Of a DNA stretch of 64,000 nucleotides, positions 45,337 through 52,702 are shown one piece after another. The translations under genes were made by a program, and so were the position numbers. Positions within the stretch are counted from its first letter, which is position 1. Every line of letters starts with the position of its first letter. Under the pieces are notes generated by a model. The model ran no database searches, had not been told where the DNA came from, and saw only the letters and a program-made list of their open reading frames with translations. The DNA comes from Neomoorella sulfitireducens. GTDB lineage: Bacteria; Bacillota; DSM-521; Neomoorellales; Neomoorellaceae. The stretch is taken from NCBI RefSeq assembly GCF_024733845.1, contig NZ_JANRHG010000001.1:186001-250000 (forward strand), written 5' to 3'.

Positions 45337-45359
45337 GCCGGCCACCGGCCGGCATTTTT
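45337..45359 (+). terminator. Terminator after the LytTR regulator
   Basis: GCCGGCC and GGCCGGC pair around ACC and are followed by ATTTTTG. Confidence 0.8.
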
Positions 45360-45382
45360 GTTAGTTGCAAAGCATTCTCATG

Positions 45383-45934
45383 CTAGAATCCATATTTTCC
45401 TGCTAATAATACGGTTATTATTATGGCCAGGGCGCTGATGATCACACCGGCCAGGGTGTTCCTATTGGCCCTATTGTTCTCATGTATCTCCTGATGTAGT
45501 GAATCCAGCCTTTCCTCAAATCTGCTATATACTTCCTTCGTTTCCTGGCGGTACTGGTTCAGCCTCCCTTCCAGGGCGTTGATGCTCTCTTTCGTTTCCT
45601 GGCGATACTGGTTCAGCTTCCCTTCCAGGGCGTTGATGCTCTCTTTCGTTTCCTGGCGGTACTGATTTAACTTCCCTTCCAGGTCTTTTAGGCCCTCTTT
45701 CATTTCCTGGCGCAATTGATCTATTCTCTGATCGAGGCCCGCAATTTTCCCCTCTAAACTATCTTTTATGCCGTCAATACGCTGGGATAAATTATCTATC
45801 CGCAAGGAGAGGTTGTCCGTACGCTGGGCCAAATGATAATAACCGAATTCCGCTATCTTAGGTTCCACGCCTTCCGAAGCCGCGGCAATCTCTTTCCTAG
45901 CGCCTTCTATTATTTCTTTTTCGGACATGGCCAT
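45383..45934 (-). CDS. Coiled-coil protein with C-terminal membrane anchor
   Basis: About 183 residues from the ATG of MAMSEKEIIEG. Nearly the whole chain is a predicted coiled coil with heptad-like LEGKLNQYRQETKESINA repeats of 18 residues. The tail NTLAGVIISALAIIITVLLA is one membrane helix, so the rod faces the cytoplasm and is tail-anchored. I know no specific function; similar proteins are annotated as hypothetical. The repeats make copy-number change between strains likely. Confidence 0.75.
   Translation of the reverse strand: MAMSEKEIIEGARKEIAAASEGVEPKIAEFGYYHLAQRTDNLSLRIDNLSQRIDGIKDSLEGKIAGLDQRIDQLRQEMKEGLKDLEGKLNQYRQETKESINALEGKLNQYRQETKESINALEGRLNQYRQETKEVYSRFEERLDSLHQEIHENNRANRNTLAGVIISALAIIITVLLAGKYGF
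45541..45720. repeat. 54-bp tandem repeat inside the coiled-coil gene
   Basis: The marker TTTCCTGG occurs at 45541, 45595, 45649 and 45703, an exact 54-base period (18 codons). The first two to three units are nearly identical; the last is diverged. Confidence 0.85.
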
Positions 45935-46026
45935 CACTTCCCCTCTCCTTTCTGCCAATATTTTAACACTTCCCGGAGAGGCCAACAAGTAAAACTTACC
46001 TGTCTATCCCCCTACGATGTAATATC

Positions 46027-46053
46027 AAAAGGGAGGCTTGCGGCCTCCCTTTT
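46027..46053. terminator. Bidirectional terminator after acr3
   Basis: AAAAGGGAGGC pairs with GCCTCCCTTTT around a five-base loop, between acr3 and the coiled-coil gene. Confidence 0.88.
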
Positions 46054-46079
46054 CCCGTTCAATTTCCCGCCTTTCCTGC

Positions 46080-47153
46080 TTACTTCCTGCCAGGTACCGC
46101 TTCATAGTACCGTCGCTGGAAGCCCAGGGCCACGTTAACCAAGCCGATCATCACCGGAACTTCAATAAGGGGACCGATGACCGCGGCGAAGGCCTGGCCG
46201 GAATTGATGCCGAAAACGGCCACGGCCACGGCGATTGCCAGCTCAAAGTTATTGCTGGCGGCGGTAAAGGAAAGGGTTGTCGTCTGTTCATAATTGACCC
46301 CCAAGCGCATGCTGAGGAAAAATGAAATTAAAAACATGAGGACAAAGTAGCAAATCAGGGGAATGGCTACCCTGACCACATCCATGGGCAGGGAAACGAT
46401 ATACTGGCCTTTTAAAGAAAACATGACTACTATGGTAAACAACAGGGCGATTAGCGCCAGGGGGCTGATTTTAGGAACAAAGGTTTTCTCGTACCATTCT
46501 TTGCCCCGGGCCGGCATGAGGGTAAAGCGGGTGATAACACCGGCCAGGAAGGGGATACCCAGGTAGATTGCCACGCTGGTAGCCACCTCGCCGATGGATA
46601 CATGGACTTTCATCCCCTGGAAGCCCAGCCACGCCGGCAACAGGGTGATGAAGATATAGGCGTAAATCGAATAAAAGATAACCTGGAAGATGGAGTTCAG
46701 GGCCACCAGGGCGGCGGCGTACTCGGCATCGCCCCGGGCCAAGCTGTTCCAGACGATGACCATGGCGATGCAGCGCGCCAGGCCGATTAGTATGAGTCCG
46801 GCCATGTATTCGGGGTAATTGTGTAAAAAGATAACGGCCAGTACAAACATCAAGATGGGACCGATAATCCAGTTCTGGATAAGGGAGAGGGCCATAACTT
46901 TGCCGTTGCGGAACACCTTGCCCAGTTCCTCGTATTTCACCTTGGCCAGGGGTGGGTACATCATGACGATCAGGCCGATGGCGATGGGGATTGATGTTGT
47001 TCCCACCGACATTTTATTCAGGGCATCCGCCACCCCGGGTACGATATAACCAAGGGCCACACCGAAGGCCATGGCCAGGAAGATCCACAGGGTCAAAAAG
47101 CGGTCCAGCAGGGATAACCTGGCCACGGGTTGATTGTTGTTTGCTGTTGCCAT
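46080..47153 (-). CDS. arsB: ACR3-family arsenite efflux permease
   Basis: 357 residues with about ten membrane helices. The ACR3 signature [20 protein letters not shown] holds the conserved Cys that binds arsenite. Another family stretch is [20 protein letters not shown]. The protein exports As(III) from the cytoplasm. It follows an ArsR gene on the same strand and begins the arsenic region of the window. Confidence 0.93.
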   Translation of the reverse strand: MATANNNQPVARLSLLDRFLTLWIFLAMAFGVALGYIVPGVADALNKMSVGTTSIPIAIGLIVMMYPPLAKVKYEELGKVFRNGKVMALSLIQNWIIGPILMFVLAVIFLHNYPEYMAGLILIGLARCIAMVIVWNSLARGDAEYAAALVALNSIFQVIFYSIYAYIFITLLPAWLGFQGMKVHVSIGEVATSVAIYLGIPFLAGVITRFTLMPARGKEWYEKTFVPKISPLALIALLFTIVVMFSLKGQYIVSLPMDVVRVAIPLICYFVLMFLISFFLSMRLGVNYEQTTTLSFTAASNNFELAIAVAVAVFGINSGQAFAAVIGPLIEVPVMIGLVNVALGFQRRYYEAVPGRK

Positions 47154-47253
47154 TACACCGAAATCCTCCCTCTTTTCCCGTCGCTATGCTGCCGGTTACC
47201 TGGTTACTTTAGTAAGTACTATAAAGGCATTGCATCATCCCATAAAACGCGTT

Positions 47254-47643
47254 TTAATTGTTGCCGTCTTTGCTACCCCTCTTACGGGGCGCCCTGCAGG
47301 CAACCTTGGGGTTTTCCATGAGATGCTGCAGCTTTTCATAGTAGGGAGCAAATTCTTCTTTTTCCGCCAGGGGTATATCCAGGTAGGCCAGCCATTCCCG
47401 GAGAAACGCGGCCAGTTTTTCTCTATTGAGGTGATAAAATACCCACTGGCTTACTTTTTCCTCCCAGACCAGGTCAGCTTCCTTTAACACCCGCAGGTGC
47501 TGGGAGATGGCCGGCTGGGTGATGCCCAGGATCTCTTCCAGCTCGCAGACACAAAGTTCCTCTTCGGCCAGCAAGGCAATAATTCGCAATCGCAAATGCT
47601 GGCCCAGGGCTTTAAAGGCCTTTTCCCAATCCTTCAAATTCAC
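47254..47643 (-). CDS. arsR: ArsR family arsenic-responsive repressor
   Basis: 129 residues from a GTG with AAGGAGG upstream. It has the winged helix ITQPAISQHLRVLKEADLVW, and ELCVCELEEIL, the As(III)-binding Cys pair of the ArsR type. A basic Cys-containing tail (VACRAPRKRGSKDGNN) follows. It would release the acr3 promoter when arsenite binds. Confidence 0.92.
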   Translation of the reverse strand: MNLKDWEKAFKALGQHLRLRIIALLAEEELCVCELEEILGITQPAISQHLRVLKEADLVWEEKVSQWVFYHLNREKLAAFLREWLAYLDIPLAEKEEFAPYYEKLQHLMENPKVACRAPRKRGSKDGNN

Positions 47644-47676
47644 CCCCTTCACCTCCTTAAATAAGTGATTAATTAT

Positions 47677-47705
47677 ATAATATTAAGCTTCGCTTGGTTT
47701 GTCAA
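47677..47705 (-). promoter_or_regulatory. Promoter of the arsR-acr3 operon
   Basis: On the minus strand TTGACA (47705-47700), a 17-base spacer and TATTAT (47682-47677). AT-rich dyad sequence follows down to the ribosome site and probably contains the ArsR operator. Confidence 0.75.
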
Positions 47706-47809
47706 TATTTTAGATTACGTCTTAAGTTTTACTTGTGGTACAAGGCGAAATAGCCGCACCGTCCAGGATGGAACCGGCCGGCGATACGCGCTAAATGGCG
47801 AAAATCCCC

Positions 47810-47838
47810 TTGACATGGGTATGGACCGGTAGTATTAT
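47810..47838 (+). promoter_or_regulatory. Promoter of the Cys/His-rich peptide gene
   Basis: TTGACA (47810-47815), a 17-base spacer and TATTAT (47833-47838), right before a long inverted repeat. Confidence 0.8.
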
Positions 47839-47841
47839 GTG

Positions 47842-47878
47842 ATTAGCTTATATATGTTTTTAACATATATAAGCTAAT
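47842..47878. promoter_or_regulatory. 17-bp perfect inverted repeat, likely PadR operator
   Basis: ATTAGCTTATATATGTT and its exact complement are separated by TTT, at the transcription start region of the small peptide gene. The centre reads ATGTT-TTT-AACAT. The same centre, ATGTT-GTT-AACAT, lies upstream of the PadR gene at 48533-48545. Confidence 0.75.
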
Positions 47879-47901
47879 TATAAAAGGAGGGAAAAAGGAA
47901 A

Positions 47902-48096
47902 ATGTGTGGATGCCATACTCATGCTTGGGGACAGTTAGGAAGAGGCTGCTGCCACGGCCATCACCACGGAGGCTTCCACCGCCGCTTTTTAACCACCGCA
48001 GAGAAAAAAGCCCGCCTGGAGGAGTATTTTAAAGAGCTGCAGGCCGAAGTGAAAGCCGTGGAGGAAAAGCTTAAGGAACTGGGAGAAGGGGCTTAA
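47902..48096 (+). CDS. Small Cys/His-rich metal-binding peptide with coiled-coil tail
   Basis: 64 residues with a strong AAAAGGAGGG site. The first 28 residues contain four Cys and seven His (MCGCHTHAWG, GCCHGHHHGGFH), a likely metal-binding segment. The rest, TAEKKARLEEYFKELQAEVK, is a helix that may form a coiled coil. It resembles DUF5320-type proteins that accompany PadR regulators. Its gene is convergent with PadR and ends four bases inside it. It may buffer or sense a metal. Confidence 0.8.
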   Translation: MCGCHTHAWGQLGRGCCHGHHHGGFHRRFLTTAEKKARLEEYFKELQAEVKAVEEKLKELGEGA

Positions 48097-48500
48097 TTCC
48101 CCTTCTCCATGTCTTTGTCCTGGCCAAAAATAGCTTCGTAACGGCGAAGAAAGGTGTCCAGGGCGGCTTTATTGCGCCGGATGGTCACCGCCCAGTCATG
48201 GAGGTAATCTATCCCTTCCGGGGTTATCTCATAGCTCCGCCGGGCCGGTCCCGGGCCGCCAGTCGACCAGTGGGACCGCACCAGGCCTTCTTCCTCCAGG
48301 CGGCGTAAATTGCGGTAGACCGCCCCGGCATCGGGAACGCCTTCCCATAATCCCAGGCGGTTCATGCTTTCCATCAGTTCGTAACCGTGGGTAGGTCTTT
48401 CATATAGCAATAATAATAAACAGGGCTGCAAAAAGCCCTCCATCCGGGCGCCGCGACAATCGCAGCGGCCATGATGGCCGCCAGGACCGGGACCACACAT
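48093..48500 (-). CDS. PadR family regulator with Cys/His N-terminal extension
   Basis: 135 residues. The winged helix has LLLLYERPTHGYELMESMNR and GAVYRNLRRLEEEGLV, the PadR signature, then a helical dimerisation tail. The 20-residue N-terminal extension MCGPGPGGHHGRCDCRGARM carries Cys and His like the neighbouring peptide, which suggests metal sensing. ATGTT-N3-AACAT palindromes lie before both genes. Confidence 0.88.
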   Translation of the reverse strand: MCGPGPGGHHGRCDCRGARMEGFLQPCLLLLLYERPTHGYELMESMNRLGLWEGVPDAGAVYRNLRRLEEEGLVRSHWSTGGPGPARRSYEITPEGIDYLHDWAVTIRRNKAALDTFLRRYEAIFGQDKDMEKGN

Positions 48501-48524
48501 GGAACCACTTCCTATCTGTTATTT

Positions 48525-48545
48525 ACATATGTATGTTGTTAACAT
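48525..48545. promoter_or_regulatory. Candidate PadR autoregulatory operator
   Basis: ACATATGT (48525-48532) and ATGTTGTTAACAT (48533-48545) lie 25-45 bases upstream of the PadR start. The second matches the centre of the inverted repeat at 47842-47878. Confidence 0.6.
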
Positions 48546-48654
48546 AATTTAAAGATAAAACATTAATTCCCTGCTGTCAACATTAGGGGTGGCAAGCTAA
48601 AAGATCTTACTACTCAGCAAATACAAACGGCGGAAAGCAGAAAGGAGCATAGCT

Positions 48655-49137
48655 GTGTTTACCATCTTTCTATATCTCCTGGCCCTGGGCGGCCTGGTGA
48701 TTTCTTTCGCCAAAGACCCCCAAAAAACCAGGGTGGCCTTAATGAAAGGCTGGAAGGCCTTTACCAACATCTTGCCCGATTTTGCCGTCGTCCTGGCCCT
48801 GATAGGGATCATGCTGACTTACCTGTCACCTCATACCATTGCCGCCCTGGTGGGCAAAAACAGCGGCTTCCCGGGGATGTTGGCCAGTTCCATAGTCGGT
48901 TCCGTAACCCTCATCCCGGGTTTCGTCGCCTTTCCCCTGGCCAAATCTTTACTCGACCGGGGTGCCGGGATCATGCAGATGGCCGTCTTTATTTCGACCC
49001 TGATGATGGTGGGTGTGGTCACCGCTCCCCTGGAAAACAGGTATTTCGGTAAAAAAGAAACTATCCTGCGTAATTCTTTAAGCTACATCTTTTCCTTTAT
49101 CGTAGCCATAATTATCGGGATGGTGGTGGGAGCATGA
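48655..49137 (+). CDS. Permease half-protein A (ArsP/DUF318-like)
   Basis: 160 residues from a GTG with AAAGGAG upstream. It has four to five membrane helices with FVAFPLAKSLLDRGAG between them, a pattern from the ArsP_1 permease family (PF03773). Full members have 300-400 residues and an internal repeat; this is one half. It overlaps the next gene by four bases, and that gene encodes the other half. Confidence 0.78.
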   Translation: MFTIFLYLLALGGLVISFAKDPQKTRVALMKGWKAFTNILPDFAVVLALIGIMLTYLSPHTIAALVGKNSGFPGMLASSIVGSVTLIPGFVAFPLAKSLLDRGAGIMQMAVFISTLMMVGVVTAPLENRYFGKKETILRNSLSYIFSFIVAIIIGMVVGA

Positions 49138-49676
49138 ACTTGCTTAACTTAATTAAGACCTACCGTTACTTTTTATTAATCATCCTCTTTGATCTGGTAA
49201 TAACTATCTTCCACCCCGACACCGGCCTGACAATTTTTAAATACACCGCCGGTAACTTCGCCGAGATGCTCGCCATAATCCCACCGATTTTTCTCCTCCT
49301 GGGCCTCTTAGATGTCTGGGTGCCGCGGGAAACAATTATCCGCTACCTGGGTGAAGGCTCGGGCTTAAAGGGCATTGTCTTAAGTATAGTGCTGGGGGCG
49401 GCCGCCGCCGGGCCCCTCTACGGTGCCTTCCCGGTAGCCGCCGTCATGGCGAAGAAAGGCACCAAATACAGCAACATTATTATTTTCCTCTGTTCCTGGT
49501 CAACTTTAAAAATCCCCATGTTTTTGTTCGAAATGTCGGCATTAGGAGTAAAGTTCGCCCTTACCCGCTGGCTGGTCAACGTCCCCGGGATACTGGCCAT
49601 AGCCTATATTATCGACCGTCTCATAGGCGCGGAAGATAAGGCGGAATTCTACCGGCGCCAGACGGCTAATCCATAG
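49134..49676 (+). CDS. Permease half-protein B (ArsP/DUF318-like)
   Basis: 180 residues with four to five membrane helices. GAAAAGPLYGAFPVAAVMAK matches the conserved pore segment of ArsP_1 permeases, and WSTLKIPMFLFEM follows. Together with half A it would form a complete permease as a heterodimer. Arsenic or another thiol-reactive metal compound is a fair guess for the substrate, from context only. Confidence 0.78.
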   Translation: MNLLNLIKTYRYFLLIILFDLVITIFHPDTGLTIFKYTAGNFAEMLAIIPPIFLLLGLLDVWVPRETIIRYLGEGSGLKGIVLSIVLGAAAAGPLYGAFPVAAVMAKKGTKYSNIIIFLCSWSTLKIPMFLFEMSALGVKFALTRWLVNVPGILAIAYIIDRLIGAEDKAEFYRRQTANP

Positions 49677-49714
49677 TTTATCCCAGCATTCCCTGCAGGG
49701 CGTTGAAGCGTTCA

Positions 49715-49840
49715 CTATTTTCCGCTTCCGCCAGGGGCGGGCAATCGTCCGGGGCATTTTCGCCGCTGGAGCATGGCCTGCCAGACTTCCGGCGGTTTGG
49801 GAAAGGTGGTAGCAGCGTTGTCCAGGTAAATGGCCACCAT
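49715..49840 (-). pseudogene. Cysteine desulfurase-like fragment (N-terminus only)
   Basis: 41 codons from an ATG with AGGGGG upstream. The peptide MVAIYLDNAATTFPKPPEVW matches the start of class-V aminotransferase-type cysteine desulfurases, which have about 380 residues. It then changes and stops. A different frame carries ENSERFNALQGMLG to a stop at 49678. It is probably the scar of a deletion. Confidence 0.6.
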
Positions 49841-49922
49841 TTACACCCCCTGCCAGTCCTTTTTTCGGTCTTAACTCTCTTTGCCACTTCCACGAGCGTA
49901 ATGGCTAAACCCTCGTGAAGTG

Positions 49923-50342
49923 CTAATAATCTTCCAGGAGCTTAGCCACCCTTTCCCGGATCTCGTCCCGTACGACTCGGAAAACGGCCATGATTTCTTC
50001 CTCGTTCCCCTCGGCTTTGGCCGGGTCGCGAAGGGGCCAGTGCTCGCGCCGGATAGTCGGCGGGGTCACGGGACACTTGTCACGAGCATCGCCGCAGAGG
50101 GTGACAATCAGTTCAGCCTTGCTTAAGATTTCCGGATCGATGGTGTCGGAGGTTTGCCGGGAAATATCGATGCCAACTTCTGCCATAACCGCTACGGCGC
50201 GAGGATTCAAGCCGGCCGGCTCGATGCCGGCGCTATACACTTCCACTTTATCCCCGCCCAGGGCCCGGGCGAAACCCTCGGCCATCTGACTGCGGCAAGA
50301 ATTGCCGGTACAGAGAAAGAGAATTACAGGCTTCTTTTGCAC
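49923..50342 (-). CDS. arsC: Arsenate reductase, thioredoxin-coupled (LMW-PTP fold)
   Basis: 139 residues. The catalytic loop [16 protein letters not shown] is followed by the Cys pair in [16 protein letters not shown] and by [13 protein letters not shown], as in Bacillus/Staphylococcus ArsC. It reduces arsenate to arsenite, which ACR3 then exports. It stands alone on the minus strand. Confidence 0.94.
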   Translation of the reverse strand: MQKKPVILFLCTGNSCRSQMAEGFARALGGDKVEVYSAGIEPAGLNPRAVAVMAEVGIDISRQTSDTIDPEILSKAELIVTLCGDARDKCPVTPPTIRREHWPLRDPAKAEGNEEEIMAVFRVVRDEIRERVAKLLEDY

Positions 50343-50426
50343 AAGAACACTCCTTTCCTAATTTACGTTCCTGATTTCCCGCCGCCGTATTATCTATTTT
50401 CGATCAATAACTTCCAATTTGTGCTT

Positions 50427-50597
50427 CTATCTTCCCGGTTGCATCAACATTCCCGCCAGGCAGGGGATCTTTTTGGGTATCTTGGGGGCAATTTTCTGTA
50501 ATACAAATTCCAGTGCTTCCCCGGCGTCTTTGTCCAGGCAGATGCGTTGCAGCATTAGCTACTCTTCCTCATCAAAGGCTATAAGAACTTTACCCAT
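50427..50597 (-). pseudogene. Small gene interrupted by an in-frame TAG
   Basis: 56 sense and stop-interrupted codons from an ATG with AGGGGGG upstream. The frame reads MGKVLIAFDEEE, then TAG at 50559-50561, then LMLQRICLDKDAGEALEFVL and further to a stop at 50427. The two parts read as one protein typical of small Firmicute proteins with a DKDAxEAL motif. Either the gene is broken by a nonsense mutation or the part after it restarts at its ATG. Confidence 0.5.
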
Positions 50598-50670
50598 GCT
50601 ATACCACCCCCCTGCCCTTAATTCTCTTATTAAACACGTTTTTATAACAATATCCCTTCTGAAAAATATC

Positions 50671-50699
50671 TTGACATCAACAAATGGCATACATATAAT
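50671..50699 (+). promoter_or_regulatory. Consensus promoter of the second PadR gene
   Basis: TTGACA (50671-50676), a 17-base spacer and TATAAT (50694-50699): a full match to the vegetative sigma factor consensus, about 50 bases before the ATG. Confidence 0.85.
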
Positions 50700-50751
50700 A
50701 AAACAGCAGGCATTGCCCCTCTATGTATAGTGGATAAAGGTAGGGTGGATT

Positions 50752-51114
50752 ATGGATTATACCGATCGCGAGTACTGGAACGGCATCATCAAGATGTGCC
50801 TGTCGAGGTTTTTTATCCTGCGGGTTCTCTACACCCAACCCATGCACGGCTACGAGATAGCCCGCACCGTAGCCCAGGTCACCGGGGGCTGCTGCACGCC
50901 CACTGAAGGTACAATTTACCCGGTACTCAGGGAGTTCGAGGAGGGCGGCTACGTAACTTCTTCCATTGAGATAGCCGGGGGCCGGGAGCGCAAGGTTTAT
51001 ACCCTTACTCCAAAAGGATTGAAAGCCTTCCGCGTTGCCGTCGATGCCTGGCGGGAGGTTACCAATTATATTTTACAGGCAATAAAAGTACAGGAAAGCA
51101 ACGAGCAATCGTAA
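50752..51114 (+). CDS. PadR family transcriptional regulator
   Basis: 120 residues. The PadR core is clear: FFILRVLYTQPMHGYEIART, TEGTIYPVLREFEEGGYV and GGRERKVYTLTPKGLKAF. A CC pair in VTGGCCTPTEG lies at the recognition region and could bind As(III) or another metal. It precedes the DUF2703 gene on the same strand. Confidence 0.88.
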   Translation: MDYTDREYWNGIIKMCLSRFFILRVLYTQPMHGYEIARTVAQVTGGCCTPTEGTIYPVLREFEEGGYVTSSIEIAGGRERKVYTLTPKGLKAFRVAVDAWREVTNYILQAIKVQESNEQS

Positions 51115-51204
51115 CGATTTGGCTTCAAACATAATTAAGAGTTGCCATTCTGGCTGGGTTTGCCTTTAATATTATCTTTGCATCATAAGGAGGCTATATT
51201 ATTT

Positions 51205-51951
51205 ATGATGGAAAAGAAAGGGTTGCTGGCCAGGGTCTTTAGCCGGCAGGGAAGCTCTTGTTGCTCTATCCGCATTGAGGAGATCCTTGAAGGTGAAAAC
51301 CAAACCTCTAACAACGGTTGCTGCTGCGGCGTTTCTTCGCCGGGCAGTCCGGAAAAAACTGCAGGGCAAGAGATAGGAACATCGGCCGATACCCGGGATA
51401 CCCAGCGTACCCTCGACATCGAGTTTCTCTACCTGGACCTGGATGCCTGCACCAGGTGCCGGGGTACGGGACGTAACCTGGAAGAAGCCCTCAACGAAGT
51501 AGCCGGGGTTTTACAGGCGACCGGGATTAAGGTCAACCTGAAAAAGATCCACGTCCAGACGGAAGAACAGGCCCTGGCCCTGGAATTTGTCAGCTCACCT
51601 ACGATCCGCATCAACGGGCGGGACATCCAGCTGGATGTGAGGGAAAGCCTTTGCGAATCCTGCGGCGACCTTTGCGGCGAGGATGTGGACTGCCGCGTCT
51701 GGGTATACCAGGGTAAGGAATATACCGAAGCTCCCAAAGGGATGATCATTGAGGCCATCCTGAAACATGTATATGGCGGCGGTATGGACACCCCGGCAGA
51801 AAGGGAAGCACCGAAGGAGCTGCCTGATAATTTAAAGCGTTTCTTTGCGGCCAAACGCAAAAAAGAAGAAAACGCAGCCGGCAGTACGGGTAAACAGACA
51901 GCAAAAGATAGTTGCTGCGGCATCTCCCCGTTATCTAAGTGCTGCGATTGA
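51205..51951 (+). CDS. DUF2703-like Cys-rich protein
   Basis: 248 residues from an ATG with AAGGAGG eleven bases upstream. The central part (about 70-195) matches DUF2703: DIEFLYLDLDACTRCRGTGR, SSPTIRINGRDIQLD and SLCESCGDLCGEDVDC, a thioredoxin-like fold with CxxC. It is flanked by Cys-rich ends, SSCCSIRIEEI and GCCCG at the front, and DSCCGISPLSKCCD at the end. Such proteins appear in arsenic operons. It may bind or reduce arsenic through vicinal thiols. Confidence 0.8.
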   Translation: MMEKKGLLARVFSRQGSSCCSIRIEEILEGENQTSNNGCCCGVSSPGSPEKTAGQEIGTSADTRDTQRTLDIEFLYLDLDACTRCRGTGRNLEEALNEVAGVLQATGIKVNLKKIHVQTEEQALALEFVSSPTIRINGRDIQLDVRESLCESCGDLCGEDVDCRVWVYQGKEYTEAPKGMIIEAILKHVYGGGMDTPAEREAPKELPDNLKRFFAAKRKKEENAAGSTGKQTAKDSCCGISPLSKCCD

Positions 51952-52025
51952 AACAGCAACAAACCGCCCGTTAAGCAATAACATGAGCACAGGGCCACGG
52001 GAAAATATAACCCGTGGCCCTGCCA

Positions 52026-52397
52026 CTAAGACTCCAGGGATTCTTTTACCGCCCGGACCACCTGGTCCAGCTCATCGCTCGTCCAGACAAATTCATGCTT
52101 TTTCTGAACACCAAGCCTGGTCACCATAACATAGTCCGTTACCGGAAAACCGGCATGATCTACCGTAGCTTTCGCGCAGCCTATGGGACAGCCGTCTATG
52201 GCGACAATCCTTTTGGCCACCTTGGTAGACTCAACAATGCTCTGCACATGGCCGCCCAGCCCGGCCAGGCAAAACAACTTGCCCACGCCTTCTTGATCCA
52301 GCTTTACCGCCGCCTGGTTGGCCAGCTGGCCAACGTTAGAACCTCCAGCGCAGGGGAAAAGCATAATTTCCGCCGGTTCGCAGGTACATTTCGCCAT
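52026..52397 (-). CDS. DGC-domain putative zinc-binding protein
   Basis: 123 residues from an ATG with GGAGAGG upstream. It has FPCAGGSNVGQLANQAAVKL and IDGCPIGCAKATVDHAGF, the Cys-rich DGC domain (PF08859). The function is unknown, though it often occurs with ArsP-like permeases and small thioredoxins. It is the third gene of the permease-thioredoxin-DGC operon. Confidence 0.85.
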   Translation of the reverse strand: MAKCTCEPAEIMLFPCAGGSNVGQLANQAAVKLDQEGVGKLFCLAGLGGHVQSIVESTKVAKRIVAIDGCPIGCAKATVDHAGFPVTDYVMVTRLGVQKKHEFVWTSDELDQVVRAVKESLES

Positions 52398-52417
52398 TAC
52401 AAGTTCCTCTCCCGTGA

Positions 52418-52663
52418 CTACAGATTTATTTCCTCCTGGATCCACTTCTTGATCTCTTCTTTGTCGGGTACCCGGCCGAACACTTTAACCTTGTCGTTGA
52501 CTACCAGGCCCGGCGTCATCATAACGCCATAATCGGTTATCTTGTTGAGGTCCGTCACCTTTTCCACATCAGCGGCCACGCCCATTTCCGCCAGGGCGTT
52601 CATCACGTTTTGTTCCAGCGCTTTGCACCGGGCGCAACCCGTACCTAAAACTTTGATTTCCAT
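52418..52663 (-). CDS. Small thioredoxin-like redox-active disulfide protein
   Basis: 81 residues. The active site is GTGCARCKALEQNV (CxxC), with MMTPGLVVNDKVKVFGRVP containing the cis-Pro, as in the MTH895/redox-active disulfide protein 2 family. It may deliver reducing power to the adjacent metal-handling proteins. It sits between the permease and the DGC gene. Confidence 0.92.
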   Translation of the reverse strand: MEIKVLGTGCARCKALEQNVMNALAEMGVAADVEKVTDLNKITDYGVMMTPGLVVNDKVKVFGRVPDKEEIKKWIQEEINL

Positions 52664-52702
52664 GACCGTCCATCTCCTTTTTTAATTTTTACTTTTAAAA
52701 TT

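Noticed and set aside
45541-45720. 54-bp repeats as a CRISPR array
   Set aside because: The units are contiguous without spacers and keep the reading frame of a coiled-coil protein.
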